64,000 bases of DNA from Burkholderia sp. Bp9142 (GCF_003853415.1 NZ_QTPP01000004.1:124001-188000), one strand, 5' to 3'; numbered from the stretch's first letter, positions 36,320 through 46,003 are shown. A program made the numbers and translations. The notes: a model not told the origin generated them from the letters alone.

Positions 36320-38409
36320 CGCCCCGCGCGCCGGGCGCGGCGCCCCTCGAGGATCAGCAGTCCGAGCAGGTACGGTGCGCCGATCAGCGCGGTCAGCACG
36401 CCGGCCGGCACTTCGCGCGGCGCAACGACCGTGCGGGCGGCCAGATCGGCCAGGCCGAGGATCAGCGCGCCGCACGCGGCCGCGAGCCACAGACGCGTGC
36501 GATGCCGGCGTGCGCCGAGCATCGTCGCGACGTGCGGCGCCATCAGTCCGATGAAGCCGACCGGTCCGACCGCCGCGACGGCCGCGCAGGCGGCGAGCGT
36601 CGCGATCGTCAGCGCGAGCGGCCGCAACGCGGCGACCGGCAGGCCGAGCGCGGCCGCCTGGTCGTCGCCGAGCGCGAGCATGTCGAGCGGCCGCGCGAGC
36701 CATGCGAACACGGGTATCGCGAGCACGCACCACGGCAGCAGCATCGACACCTCGCCCCAGCTGCGGCCGTAGGTGCCGCCGACGAGCCAGACGACGAAGC
36801 GCGCGGGCTGCACGCTTTCCTGCGTGATCAGCCATTGCGCGAGCGTGGTCCACAGCGCGCCGATCACGATGCCTGTCAGCGCCACCGCGAGCGGTGCATA
36901 ACGATGCCGGTGATTCAGCGCGAGCGTGATCGCGAGCGACAGCGCCCCGCCGGTCAAGGCGACCACGGCGAGCGTCACGTGGCCCATCAGCGGCCACGTC
37001 GACAATGCGAACAGCGTGACGAGCCCCGCACCCTGCGTGACACCGAGCACTTCGGGGCCCGCGAGCGGATTGCGCACGACGCTCTGCATCGCGACGCCGC
37101 TCACGGCCAGCAGCGCGCCCGCGAGGAGCGCGCACAGCAGCCGCGGCATGCGCAGGTCGATCAGCATGCGCGCGAGCGCATCATGGCCCGACAGCGCGGC
37201 CGACCAGCGCGCGGGCGACAGCCATTCGGGGCCGGCCGACACGCCGGCGAACACCACGAGCAGGCCGCCCGCGACGAACAGCACGGTGCGCAGCGGCCAG
37301 CCGAGCCGTTCGAGCCAGCCGACCACACGCGTCGAGCCGCTGCCGGCCGCGCGTTCGGCCGGCGCGTGCAGCACGCCCGACCATGCCGCGCCGCGCCGGA
37401 TCATCGCGAGCATCAGCGGCGTGCCGACCAGCGCGATCGCGACGCCGGTCGACAGCGTCGCGTCGAGGCCCGACGCGAGCACCGCGCTGTCGGTGACCAG
37501 CACGAGCGCACCGCCCGCGAGCGCCGACAGCGGCACCAGCACGCCGAGCCGCGCCACCCGGGCACCGCGCACCTGGCGCAGCAGGTTCGGCGCGACGAGC
37601 CCGACATACGACAGCGGGCCCGCGATGCTGACGGCCACGCTCGTGAACGCGACCGCGACGATCGTCGCGGCGAGCCGCGTCGCGTCGACGCGCACGCCGG
37701 CCGCGGCAGCCGCCTCGTCGCCGAGCGCGAGCGGATTCAGCGGTCGAACGACGAACGGCAGCGCAAGCAGCGGCACGACGAGCCAGCGCGCGGCGAGCGC
37801 GAGCCCGGTCGCGCCCGGTTGATAGAGACTGCCGTTGGTCCACAGCGCGGCGCCCGCGATGTTCTGCTCGAAGAACGCGAGCACCAGCGTCGACAGCGCC
37901 GCGAACAGCAGCATGCAGACGCTGCCCGCGAGCACGAGCCGCAGCGGCGTCGCGCGCCAGCCGCCGGCCGCGACGATCGCGCACGCGGCGGCGATCAGCC
38001 CGCAGACGAACAGCAGCGGCACCGATGCGACCCCGGCGAGCGCCGGCACCAGCATCGCCGCGAGCAGCCCGAGCTGTGCGCCGCCCGTCACGCCGAGCAG
38101 GTCGGGCGATGCGAGCGGGTTGCGCGTGAGCGACTGGAACAGCGCACCGGCGATGCCGAGACAGCCGCCAGCGACGAGCGCAGCCGCGACGCGCGGCAGG
38201 TTGAGGTCGAACAGGAACACGCCCGCGAGCACAGCGGCGTCGCTGCCCGGCACCGCGTTCCACCACGCGCGCAGGTCCGGCGCGACGCGCAGCACCGCCA
38301 GCACGGCGATCAGCACGACGAGGCCGAGCGCGATCGCACCGGCGCGGCGGCCGGATGCCGTGCGCTGCCCGCTCGCCGCGAGCCGCTTGCGCAACGCGAA
38401 CGTCGTCAT
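36316..38409 (-). CDS. orbD: OrbD, fused FhuB-type iron-siderophore permease
   Basis: A 697-residue permease made of two consecutive FecCD domains (about residues 15-335 and 365-690), as in FhuB, so one chain can form the whole channel. Both halves show the conserved FQSLTRNPLASPDLLGVTGG and MQSVVRNPLAGPEVLGVTQG motifs and the later GPLSYVGLVAPNLLR and GPVGFIGLMAPHVA motifs. About 18-20 membrane helices are expected. The ATG overlaps the orbC stop (ATGA). It partners with the OrbC ATPase and OrbB. Confidence 0.95.
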   Translation of the reverse strand: MTTFALRKRLAASGQRTASGRRAGAIALGLVVLIAVLAVLRVAPDLRAWWNAVPGSDAAVLAGVFLFDLNLPRVAAALVAGGCLGIAGALFQSLTRNPLASPDLLGVTGGAQLGLLAAMLVPALAGVASVPLLFVCGLIAAACAIVAAGGWRATPLRLVLAGSVCMLLFAALSTLVLAFFEQNIAGAALWTNGSLYQPGATGLALAARWLVVPLLALPFVVRPLNPLALGDEAAAAAGVRVDATRLAATIVAVAFTSVAVSIAGPLSYVGLVAPNLLRQVRGARVARLGVLVPLSALAGGALVLVTDSAVLASGLDATLSTGVAIALVGTPLMLAMIRRGAAWSGVLHAPAERAAGSGSTRVVGWLERLGWPLRTVLFVAGGLLVVFAGVSAGPEWLSPARWSAALSGHDALARMLIDLRMPRLLCALLAGALLAVSGVAMQSVVRNPLAGPEVLGVTQGAGLVTLFALSTWPLMGHVTLAVVALTGGALSLAITLALNHRHRYAPLAVALTGIVIGALWTTLAQWLITQESVQPARFVVWLVGGTYGRSWGEVSMLLPWCVLAIPVFAWLARPLDMLALGDDQAAALGLPVAALRPLALTIATLAACAAVAAVGPVGFIGLMAPHVATMLGARRHRTRLWLAAACGALILGLADLAARTVVAPREVPAGVLTALIGAPYLLGLLILEGRRARRAGR

Positions 38410-39266
38410 ACGGCGAGATCCCTGTCGAACGCGCCGGCCGCGTGCGGCGTGCCGGATGCAGGGCCGGACGCCGGCGGCCCGTAGGCCGGCACGCACATCG
38501 GCGCGCCCGTCCGCGGATGCGCGAGCTTCAGCATGTCGACGCCGAATGCCGCGCGCAGCCGCGCCGGCTCCAGCATCGCGTCGGGCGAACCGTGCGCGAT
38601 GAGGCGGCCGGCACGCATCAGCACGATTTCGTCGCTGTACGCGGCCGCCTGGTTCAGGTCGTGCAACACCCACACGATCGTCAGCCCGCGCGCGCGGTTC
38701 AGCGCGCGCAGCGCGTCGAGGATGTCGAGCTGGTGATGGATGTCGAGATAGGTCGTCGGCTCGTCGAGCAGCACGATCGGCGCCTGCTGTGCGAGCGCCA
38801 TCGCGATCCACGCACGCTGGCGCTCGCCGCCCGACAGCGCGCCGACGTCACGCTCGGCGTCGCCGGCAAGGCCGCTCGTGTCGAGCGCCTCGTCGATCGC
38901 CGCATGGTCGGCGCGCGACAGCCCGCGCAGGAAGCCGCCATAGGCATAGCGTCCGTACGCGACGAGCTCGCGCACGGTCAGCCCCGACGGGATCTGGTTG
39001 AACTGCGCGAGCATCGTGAGTTCGCGCGCGAGCGCGCGACGGCGAAACGATGCGAGCGGCTTGCCGTTCACGTCGATGTGGCCCGCACGCGCGGGCTGCA
39101 GGCCCGCGAGCGTGCGCAGCAGCGTGCTCTTGCCGCAGCCGTTCGGACCGCACAGCGCCGTTACGCGGCCGGCCGCGATCGACAGGTCCAGCCCGTCGAT
39201 CACGACATGGTCGCGATAACCCACCGTCAGTCCGCGCGCGGCAAGCGCGGCGGTACTACGCGTCAT
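38406..39266 (-). CDS. orbC: OrbC, ferric-siderophore ABC importer ATPase
   Basis: A 286-residue FhuC/FepC-type ATPase with Walker A GPNGCGKSTLLRTLAG, signature LSGGERQRAWIAMALAQ, Walker B IVLLDEPTTYLDI and the switch His in VWVLHDLNQA. It energises ornibactin import through OrbD. The ATG at 39266 overlaps the end of orbG by 11 nt. Confidence 0.95.
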   Translation of the reverse strand: MTRSTAALAARGLTVGYRDHVVIDGLDLSIAAGRVTALCGPNGCGKSTLLRTLAGLQPARAGHIDVNGKPLASFRRRALARELTMLAQFNQIPSGLTVRELVAYGRYAYGGFLRGLSRADHAAIDEALDTSGLAGDAERDVGALSGGERQRAWIAMALAQQAPIVLLDEPTTYLDIHHQLDILDALRALNRARGLTIVWVLHDLNQAAAYSDEIVLMRAGRLIAHGSPDAMLEPARLRAAFGVDMLKLAHPRTGAPMCVPAYGPPASGPASGTPHAAGAFDRDLAV

Positions 39267-40275
39267 CGGTCCTCCGTTCGGTCGCGCGCGGGACCGTGTA
39301 ACTCTGCGCCATCGCGACGACCACCTTGCGCGGCCCGTCGAACGGGTCGCGCGCATGCGCGGTCAGCATGTTGTCGAGCATCAGCACGTCGCCCGTCTGC
39401 CACGGGAACACGATGCGCTGGCGGTCGAGCACGCCGCGAATTTCCGCGAGCGCATCGGCCTCGAGCGGCTCGCCGTCGCCGTAGTACACGTTGCGCGGCA
39501 CGTTGTCGAGCCCGACCGCGTCGACGAGCGCTTCCTGCATGTCGTCGTCGAGCGCGGACAGGTGAAACAGGTTCGCCTGGTTGAACCACACGCGCTCGCC
39601 GGTGCGCGGATGACGCGCAACGGCCTGGCAGCGTTCGCGCGTGCGCAGCAGCAGTTCGCCGTCGTCGTCCGTGCGCCAGGTGCATTCGATCCCGCGCGCC
39701 GCGCACATCCGCTCGACCTCGGCGGGATCGTCGGTGCCGAACGACTGCTGCCACGGCAGGTCGAGCCCCTGGCCGAAGTTGCGCACGTACAGCAGCTCGC
39801 GCTGCTCGAAGCGTGCGACCAGCGCCGGATCGAGCGCGCGATGGACGGCGCGGCTGTCCGCGATCGGCGTCGCACCGCCCTTCGGCGCCGCGCGCGCGCA
39901 ATGGAACCAGATCCGCAGCGGCCACTCGCGCGTGTACGACTGCTCGTTGTGCAGCGGAATCGCGCGGTGCGGCGGGTATTCGGTCGACGTGTAGACGGCG
40001 CCCTCGACCTGGCTGCGCGGCGTCGACGCGTATTCATAGCCGATCAGCGGATCGCCGAACGATGCCGCGAACTGCTGGAACGCATCGATCGACGGCACGT
40101 GGAAGCCCGTGAACAGCACACCGCCCGCCCGTTCGAGCGTGTCGGCCGCGATGGCATGCGCGAGCGGCGCGACTTCGTCGATCGACATGCCGCCGGTGCC
40201 GCGCGGCGACACGACGGTGGGCAGCCCCGGCTCGATACGCAGGTCGTCGAGCGTCGGCAACGAAAGCAGGGTCAT
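39256..40275 (-). CDS. orbG: OrbG, TauD/TfdA-type Fe(II)/2-oxoglutarate hydroxylase
   Basis: A 339-residue dioxygenase of the SyrP/TauD superfamily. The iron ligands are visible as HNEQSY (His-x-Glu, about residue 107) and a distal His in MLDNMLTAHARDPFDGPRKV, whose Arg binds 2-oxoglutarate. His-x-Glu replaces the more common His-x-Asp, as in other SyrP-like beta-hydroxylases. It most likely makes the beta-hydroxyl of the D-Asp residue. It follows orbH by 45 nt. Confidence 0.93.
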   Translation of the reverse strand: MTLLSLPTLDDLRIEPGLPTVVSPRGTGGMSIDEVAPLAHAIAADTLERAGGVLFTGFHVPSIDAFQQFAASFGDPLIGYEYASTPRSQVEGAVYTSTEYPPHRAIPLHNEQSYTREWPLRIWFHCARAAPKGGATPIADSRAVHRALDPALVARFEQRELLYVRNFGQGLDLPWQQSFGTDDPAEVERMCAARGIECTWRTDDDGELLLRTRERCQAVARHPRTGERVWFNQANLFHLSALDDDMQEALVDAVGLDNVPRNVYYGDGEPLEADALAEIRGVLDRQRIVFPWQTGDVLMLDNMLTAHARDPFDGPRKVVVAMAQSYTVPRATERRTDDA

Positions 40276-40320
40276 GCAACGTCCTCTTCAGGTGGCGCGC
40301 CGCAAGCGCGGCGCAGCGGG

Positions 40321-40563
40321 TCACGACGCGCGCGTCGTGCGTTCGCCGTCCATCGCGCGGCGCAGGCTCGCGGGGCGCATGTCGGTCCAGACGGTCTCGA
40401 TGTGCGCGAGGCAGTCGGCCTTCGGGCCGCGCACGCCGACCTCGCGCCAGCCGGCCGGCACGGGCCGGAACGTCGGCCAGATCGAATACTGTTCTTCGTC
40501 GTTGATGACGACCGTGTAGACGAGGTCGTCGGTGTCCGCGGAAGGCGTCGTGGCTTGCGTCAT
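40321..40563 (-). CDS. orbH: OrbH, MbtH-like protein
   Basis: An 80-residue MbtH-like protein with the family signatures [19 protein letters not shown] and [14 protein letters not shown]. MbtH proteins bind and activate adenylation domains, so it is expected to support OrbI and/or OrbJ. First gene of the orbH-orbG-orbC-orbD-orbF-orbB transcript; its ATG is 74 nt downstream of the CGTC of an OrbS-type promoter. Confidence 0.96.
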   Translation of the reverse strand: MTQATTPSADTDDLVYTVVINDEEQYSIWPTFRPVPAGWREVGVRGPKADCLAHIETVWTDMRPASLRRAMDGERTTRAS

Positions 40564-40636
40564 GATCGTAAGAAAGCGGGAGACGGTTGAAGGATGCGAA
40601 GCGGCGGACTGTCGAATCGGCCGCTCCTGTCTTGAA

Positions 40637-40661
40637 GACGATTGACCGGCGCGATTTTTTA
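40637..40661 (-). promoter_or_regulatory. OrbS-type promoter of the orbH transcript
   Basis: TAAAAAA (40655-40661), 14 nt, CGTC (40637-40640) on the minus strand. The first three bases of the -35 are the TAA stop codon of orbS. The spacer begins TCG as in the orbI promoter. Confidence 0.88.
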
Positions 40662-41327
40662 CCCGCGCCGCGCGCGGCCGCCGAGAAACACCGGGCACGC
40701 GACGCCGCGATGGCATGCATCGAGACACTCCGCGCAGTGCCGCTCCGCGTCGCGCACCATGAAATGCACCAGCGTCTGCGAGACGTTCAGCGCGCGCGCC
40801 GCGGTCTGCAGCGTCTCCTCGCGCAGCCGCACCATCTCGAACGCCGCGCGGCTGCGCGCCGGCAGGTCGTCGAGCGCGGCCCACACCCGGCGCAGCGTGT
40901 CGCGCGTCATCAGCGCGGCCTCGGGCGTCGGTTCCGGCGACGGCACGTCGAAGCCGTCGTCCTCTTCCGTGTGGTAGACGTTCTCGAGGCTTTGCCGGCG
41001 GCACGCGTCGATCGATGCGTTGCGCACCATCCGCGTCACGTACGCGACCGGCTGGCGCACCGCGTCCTGGTTCGGGAATTCGACGAGCTTCACGAACACG
41101 TCGTGCACGACGTCCTCGGCGCGGCTCGTGCAGCCGACGAAGCCGCGCGCGATATTGACGAGCATCGCGCGATGGGAAATCAGCACGTCGAGCAGCGCGC
41201 CCTGCGCGCGCGGCTCCGCGGCACGACGCGCACGCGGCGCGCGGCGCGACGGCAGGTCCGGATAACTGCCGAGGAACGGGTTCGCCGTTGCCGCTGCCGG
41301 TCGTTCGAGCACTTCCGCCATTGCCAT
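40659..41327 (-). CDS. orbS: OrbS, ECF sigma factor of the ornibactin regulon
   Basis: A 222-residue iron-starvation ECF sigma factor. Region 2 is [20 protein letters not shown] and [14 protein letters not shown]; region 4 is [20 protein letters not shown] with the helix-turn-helix [14 protein letters not shown]. The C-terminal tail is Cys-rich ([15 protein letters not shown], Cys198, 201, 205 and 211 with His197 and 206), a possible metal site. No anti-sigma gene lies next to it. The ATG at 41327 has GGAGCAG upstream. A Fur box 46 nt upstream predicts iron repression, and its targets are the three TAAA/CGTC promoters. Confidence 0.95.
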   Translation of the reverse strand: MAMAEVLERPAAATANPFLGSYPDLPSRRAPRARRAAEPRAQGALLDVLISHRAMLVNIARGFVGCTSRAEDVVHDVFVKLVEFPNQDAVRQPVAYVTRMVRNASIDACRRQSLENVYHTEEDDGFDVPSPEPTPEAALMTRDTLRRVWAALDDLPARSRAAFEMVRLREETLQTAARALNVSQTLVHFMVRDAERHCAECLDACHRGVACPVFLGGRARRG

Positions 41328-41372
41328 CGATCTGCTCCGTCTAATTCCGAGATAGCGCAATTTAACGTAAAC

Positions 41373-41391
41373 GCAAATCATTCTCAATCAC
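41373..41391 (-). promoter_or_regulatory. Fur box upstream of orbS
   Basis: GTGATTGAGAATGATTTGC on the minus strand matches the 19-bp Fur consensus at 12 of 19 positions, including the core TGAGAATGATTT. It is centred 55 nt upstream of the orbS ATG, where it would block a sigma-70 promoter. Confidence 0.75.
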
Positions 41392-41673
41392 ATTACCGGA
41401 TACCCCTTCCGATTATCAGGATTTGTCTGATCAATCAGAGGGATCGGCGTTCCGGCGGACGGGATGGATGCCACGGATCGGTGGCGCGAAGAAAGCTTTC
41501 CGCATGAAAGGAGGCTGCACGGCGCCGAAAGGGCTCGACGATCACGACGGGAACGCCGCCATGCCGTGCTCGGCCGGCCATCGCCGAAGCGCATCCGCAC
41601 CGGGTGTGCCACTTCGAGCATCACCATCACAAGGTGTGCCGCCGGGTGCGTTGAGCATCGCGCAGCACTTTTG
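41392..41673. other. Region upstream of the orbS promoter, no gene seen
   Basis: About 280 nt between the orbS Fur box and the fimbrial-operon terminator. Short open frames here lack ribosome-binding sites and recognisable content. GGTGTGCC appears twice (near 41603 and 41634), otherwise nothing is evident. Confidence 0.5.
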
Positions 41674-41704
41674 AAAAAATGCGCCAGCATGCCGGCACAT
41701 TTTT
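41674..41704 (-). terminator. Bidirectional-type terminator after the fimbrial operon
   Basis: Stem AATGCGCC/GGCACATT (one U-G pair) around the loop AGCATGCC, flanked by A6 on the left and T5 on the right, so it can act on either strand. It lies 31 nt past the adhesin stop and isolates the fimbrial operon from orbS. Confidence 0.75.
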
Positions 41705-41734
41705 CATGACGTGCGCGTGGTGCGCTCGCGAACG

Positions 41735-42757
41735 TCAGTAGATGAACAGCCGGATCGTTGCGGTCGCATCGAATCGCCCGATCTTCGGCGGACCGAACGA
41801 TTTCAGCACCGCGTCCATCAACACGCTCTGATTCATCACGTTGGACGCAAACTGAGCCAGCGTGAACTGCTGATTGAACGGAATGGCCTTGCCCTGGCTG
41901 TCCTCGATGCCGATACCGAAATTGCTGTCCTTCGCCGGCACCAGCAAGCCGTTCTGCACCGGAAAGCTCGTTTCGAAATACCCGTCGACCCGCACCGCGA
42001 CGTTGCATTTCTTGGTCAATGACAACGAGAACCGCTTGCGCGGCACCGTCGGCATGAAGCCGTTACCTATCGCCTGCACCTGCCCGAAGTTGACGATGCC
42101 CGGTTCGGGCGTCACGAGCACGTCGACGAAGCACGGCGTCGGCTTGAGGTTGCGCAGGCCGCTCAGCCGGTACTGGAAGCTCGGGTTGTACGCATTCAGC
42201 CCGAACTCGCCGTCGAACTGGAATACCGTGTAGATATCGCTCGGCGGCTGGACCCAGTTGCCCTTCTTGCGCACGACGACCTGGTAGTCGATGCTGATTC
42301 GGGTCTGCTGACAACGCCCGCGATCAAAGTCGTACTTGCTGCACGGCGGCACCGCATACCCGGTAAACACGCCGCCGCCGCGATTGCTCGTCTTGTCGAA
42401 ATAGTCGATACCCTTGTAGCGGATGCCGATCTCGAGCCCCCACGCGGCCGGGTTGGTGCGATTCGGGTTCGCATAGAAATAGATGTTGTCGACGACTTTC
42501 AGGCTGCCGGCGTCCCCGAGGTCCTTGTAGCAATACCCCGACGTCGTGCGGACCGGAGACACCCAGATCACGTATCCGTCCGGCGCGTCGGTCGGATACG
42601 ACGCAACGCCGCCGATCGGTTCGGTCAGCGAAGTCGCGCCGCTGTTCGTCAGGCACCGCAACGCCCACGCGGGCTGCGCGGCCACGGCCAGCAATGCGAG
42701 CACGATCCAGCGCAACCATGCCGCCGGCCATTGCCGTTCATGCGTGGCGCCGCTCAT
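41735..42757 (-). CDS. Fimbrial tip adhesin / minor pilin
   Basis: A 340-residue secreted protein with a signal peptide (WIVLALLAVAAQPAWA-LR) and many cysteines. It is last in a chaperone-usher operon and roughly twice pilin length, the classic arrangement of a two-domain tip adhesin. The C-terminal third (TPEPGIVNFGQVQAI through ATATIRLFIY) looks like the pilin-type domain that takes a donor strand. The receptor-binding N-terminal half is not recognised. The ATG overlaps the chaperone stop (ATGA). Confidence 0.82.
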   Translation of the reverse strand: MSGATHERQWPAAWLRWIVLALLAVAAQPAWALRCLTNSGATSLTEPIGGVASYPTDAPDGYVIWVSPVRTTSGYCYKDLGDAGSLKVVDNIYFYANPNRTNPAAWGLEIGIRYKGIDYFDKTSNRGGGVFTGYAVPPCSKYDFDRGRCQQTRISIDYQVVVRKKGNWVQPPSDIYTVFQFDGEFGLNAYNPSFQYRLSGLRNLKPTPCFVDVLVTPEPGIVNFGQVQAIGNGFMPTVPRKRFSLSLTKKCNVAVRVDGYFETSFPVQNGLLVPAKDSNFGIGIEDSQGKAIPFNQQFTLAQFASNVMNQSVLMDAVLKSFGPPKIGRFDATATIRLFIY

Positions 42758-43500
42758 CGCTTCACGCTCTTGCAAGCACCCGCATCACACGCATATTCGA
42801 CCGCCACCTGGCCGCCGTAGTCGTCGATATGCGTGACGAACAGCGTCGACGGCGTCGCGGCCTTGAACGGCACGTCGGCCGTGCTCATCGGGTTCACCAT
42901 CACGGGCTCGATCGGCACCGGCGTCTTCTGCGCGCCCGCCGTCACGTCGACCACCGTCACGTGGTACGGCGTCGGATTGTCGAACACGAGCCGGTGCGCG
43001 GCCGTGTCCACCCGCAGCGTCATCGGCAGCGTCCAGTCCTCGTCGCGCGCGGGCTGCACGCCCTTCGGCCGGTAGAACAGCTTCATCTGCGTATGCAGCG
43101 CGATCTGCAGCGTGTTCGGCGTATCGGTCTTCGGCGGCACTTCGCGGATGTTCAGGTAGAACACCGATTCGCGATCGGCCGGCAGCGCGGCGCCGGGCAG
43201 CTTCGCGATGCGCAGCACGTTGCGCTCGTTCGCCTCGACGCGCTGCAGCGGCGGCACGACCATCAGCGGCGACGTGATCTTGTTGCCGTTCGCGTCCTCG
43301 AGCCACGATTGCACGAGATACGGATACGTCGCGCTCTTGTTGGTGATCGTGACGATCGCGGCCTGTTCGCCTTCGTTGAAGATCACGCGCGTGCGGTCCG
43401 GCACGATCGCCGCGTGCGCGACGCCGGCGAGCAGCGCGCCGGCCGCGGCCAGCATGCACGACGTGCGTCGCGGGAAGGAAAGGGAGAAAGCAGGGTTCAT
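42754..43500 (-). CDS. Periplasmic fimbrial chaperone (PapD/FimC family)
   Basis: A 248-residue chaperone with a signal peptide (CMLAAAGALLAGVAHA), the N-terminal RTRVIFNEGEQAAIVTITNK strand with the conserved Arg, and the chaperone signature ESVFYLNIREVPPK. The G1 strand region and the C-terminal Ig domain (YHVTVVDV) are present. It delivers subunits to the usher encoded just upstream (16 nt gap). Confidence 0.94.
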   Translation of the reverse strand: MNPAFSLSFPRRTSCMLAAAGALLAGVAHAAIVPDRTRVIFNEGEQAAIVTITNKSATYPYLVQSWLEDANGNKITSPLMVVPPLQRVEANERNVLRIAKLPGAALPADRESVFYLNIREVPPKTDTPNTLQIALHTQMKLFYRPKGVQPARDEDWTLPMTLRVDTAAHRLVFDNPTPYHVTVVDVTAGAQKTPVPIEPVMVNPMSTADVPFKAATPSTLFVTHIDDYGGQVAVEYACDAGACKSVKR

Positions 43501-43516
43501 CGCGGCATCCGTGAAA

Positions 43517-46003
43517 TCATCGTTCGACCCGGGCGGCCGCTGCATGCGACTCGCCGGGCGCCTGGCACGTCACCGGAATCGGCGTGCCTTCGAGTTGGAG
43601 CTGGTTCGGCAGCACGTCCACCGTGCACAGCGTGCGTTCGCCGGCACGCACCACGAGTGCGGATTTCGGCTGCACCTGGGTCAGGAACGCGGCACCGGCC
43701 TCGCCGACGATGCCGAGTTCCTTGCCGTTCGCCGCGTCCTGCACGGATGCGCCGAACGGCAGCGGCTTGCCTGCCCCGTCGGTCAGCGTCAGGTACAGGT
43801 TGCTGCCGCGCGCGGCGGAGAACTTCGCGAAACCGATCGCGCCGTCGGTCAGCACCATGCGCTGGATCGGGTTCGACACCTGCACTTCGAGCGGCAGCTT
43901 CTCGACGTTGACGGTCGCGTCGTACACGTTGTACGGCGAGATCCCGTCGAGCACCGCATAGCCGCGCGAGTCGGTATGCGTGAGCGTGCCGGACAGCGGC
44001 ACGTCGGGCACGCCGTCGGTCGATACCAGCAGGCGCGTATCGCCCGCGTTGCCGTTCGCGTGCGCGGACACGCCGTACTGCGTCGCGACGAACGAGCCGT
44101 CGACTTCGAGCGACGCGGCCGCATACGCGTTGGCGAGCGTCGACGCCTGCGCGGTCAGCTGGTACGTCGACGCGCGCTGGCGAAAGCTCGCGTTCGCCGA
44201 CGCGCGGCCGTCGGTCGCGCCCGCGTTGATCTGATAGGTGCGGCCGGCAGGATCGTCGTAGATGTAGCCCGCGTTCACGCTCGTGCTGCCGCTGCCCGTC
44301 GTCAGGTTCGACGTGACGGTGTGGCGGCCGCCGATCGGCAGCGTCGCGGTCACCGAGAACTGGTTGCCGCTCGCGCCCGCGCTTTGCGTGCGGAACGCCG
44401 ACACGCTGACGTTCAGGTTGCGCAATGCGCCGACCGAGAACGCGCGCGTCAGCGTGAGACCGACGCGTTGCTCCGACGCGCGGGCCCAGTAGGTCGTCTG
44501 GTCGTACGAGAAATAGGTCGACGTGTCGCCGAAGCGCTTCGACATCGTCGCCGAATAGCGCTGCTTGCTGTTGGCAAGGCCGTACGCGGTCGGGTCGCCG
44601 GAGAACTGCGCGAAGCTGGTGTACTCGCGTTCGGAGAAGCGATAGCCGAAGAAGCGCACGTCGGCGTCGAGGCCGTCGAAGTGCTTCGAATAGTTGATGC
44701 GGTACGAGTTGCCGTTGCGCGTCGCACCGTTCCACCACAGGCGCGCGCGCGCATGCGTGACGTCGGCCGATACCGCGCCGAACGTGCCGAAATCACGGCC
44801 GACGCCGAGTGCGATCGACGTATAGCCCGAAGCCGCGATGAAGCCGCCGTACACCGTGATGTCGAACGGCAAACCGTACGCGGCCTCGCCGAAACCGAAG
44901 AACGGCGTGATGCCGGCGCCGCCGAACTGCCTCGGCTTGCCGACGGCGGCCTTGTAGCGCAGCTGTCCGGTGCGCGCGAGGAACGGCACGGCGGCCGTCG
45001 TCACCTGGAAGCGCTGCACGCTGCCGTCCTCTTCCTCGACTGCGACGTCGAGCGTGCCCTGCACGCTCGTGTTGATGTTCTGCAGCGCGAACGCGCCCGG
45101 CGACACGCGCGTCACGTACAGCACGCGGCCTGCCTGCGACACGGTCACGGTCGCATTGGTGCGCGCGACGCCCGCGATCAGCGGCGCATAGCCGCGCAGC
45201 GACGGCGGCAGCATGCGGTCGTCGCTGCGGATCGACGCGCCCGTCAGCGCGAACGTGTCGAAAATGTCCGAGCTCAGGTAGTCGTCGCCGAACGTCACCG
45301 TCGATTCGATCGACGGCAGCGCGCGAAACGCGTAAAGCCGGCTGAAGCGGAACGTGCGATCCGCGTACGCCGTGTTGCCCACGTTCGACTGGGCCTGGTA
45401 GTCGCCGCGAAAGCGCCATGCATCCCAGTTCGCGCCGATCGTTCCGTAGGCCTGGATCGAATTCGTCTGTCCGCCGCCCGCACCGAAGCTGCGGTTCGTG
45501 TTCGCGATCACGCGATAGTCGAGCATCGCGCCCGGAATCCCTTCGGACCAGCGCTCCGGCGGCAGGTAGGTCGAATCGGTGAATTCGAGCGCGGCCTGCG
45601 GAATCGTGATCTTCAGTCGTCCGTCGTTCTTCAGGTAACGCACGGTCGCGCCCTCGATCGCGCCGAGATCGACGCAACGCCCGCCCTGGAAGCGCGGCAG
45701 GTCCTTCGCGAGCGACGGCTTCAACCCGAACTGCGCGACGAGTTCCGGCGGCAGGCACGGCTTGCCCGCGCCCGATGCGTCGAGCGCGATGAACCGGATC
45801 GCCTGCAGCCCGTAGAACAGGTCGTTGACCTGCACGTCGAGCATGTACTCGCCCGGCAGCGTGAAGTCGGCCTGCGAGAACTGCGACAGGTCGACATTGT
45901 TCGTGCCGTCGATGTCGAGGAACGACGAATTGAATTCCGTCGCATGGCTCTGGCTGCCGACGACCAGCACGGAGACGCAAAGGAAGGAATGTCTGATTCG
46001 CAC
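43517..46003 (-). CDS. Outer-membrane fimbrial usher (FimD/PapC family)
   Basis: An 828-residue usher. The N-terminal periplasmic domain starts EFNSSFLDIDGTNNVDLSQF after a signal peptide, followed by a 24-stranded pore with the family motif YAPLIAGVARTNATVTVSQ and the C-terminal CTD1/CTD2 (NGKELGIVGEAGAAFLTQV). Length is normal. It follows the pilin gene after 90 nt containing a stem-loop. Confidence 0.95.
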   Translation of the reverse strand: MRIRHSFLCVSVLVVGSQSHATEFNSSFLDIDGTNNVDLSQFSQADFTLPGEYMLDVQVNDLFYGLQAIRFIALDASGAGKPCLPPELVAQFGLKPSLAKDLPRFQGGRCVDLGAIEGATVRYLKNDGRLKITIPQAALEFTDSTYLPPERWSEGIPGAMLDYRVIANTNRSFGAGGGQTNSIQAYGTIGANWDAWRFRGDYQAQSNVGNTAYADRTFRFSRLYAFRALPSIESTVTFGDDYLSSDIFDTFALTGASIRSDDRMLPPSLRGYAPLIAGVARTNATVTVSQAGRVLYVTRVSPGAFALQNINTSVQGTLDVAVEEEDGSVQRFQVTTAAVPFLARTGQLRYKAAVGKPRQFGGAGITPFFGFGEAAYGLPFDITVYGGFIAASGYTSIALGVGRDFGTFGAVSADVTHARARLWWNGATRNGNSYRINYSKHFDGLDADVRFFGYRFSEREYTSFAQFSGDPTAYGLANSKQRYSATMSKRFGDTSTYFSYDQTTYWARASEQRVGLTLTRAFSVGALRNLNVSVSAFRTQSAGASGNQFSVTATLPIGGRHTVTSNLTTGSGSTSVNAGYIYDDPAGRTYQINAGATDGRASANASFRQRASTYQLTAQASTLANAYAAASLEVDGSFVATQYGVSAHANGNAGDTRLLVSTDGVPDVPLSGTLTHTDSRGYAVLDGISPYNVYDATVNVEKLPLEVQVSNPIQRMVLTDGAIGFAKFSAARGSNLYLTLTDGAGKPLPFGASVQDAANGKELGIVGEAGAAFLTQVQPKSALVVRAGERTLCTVDVLPNQLQLEGTPIPVTCQAPGESHAAAARVER

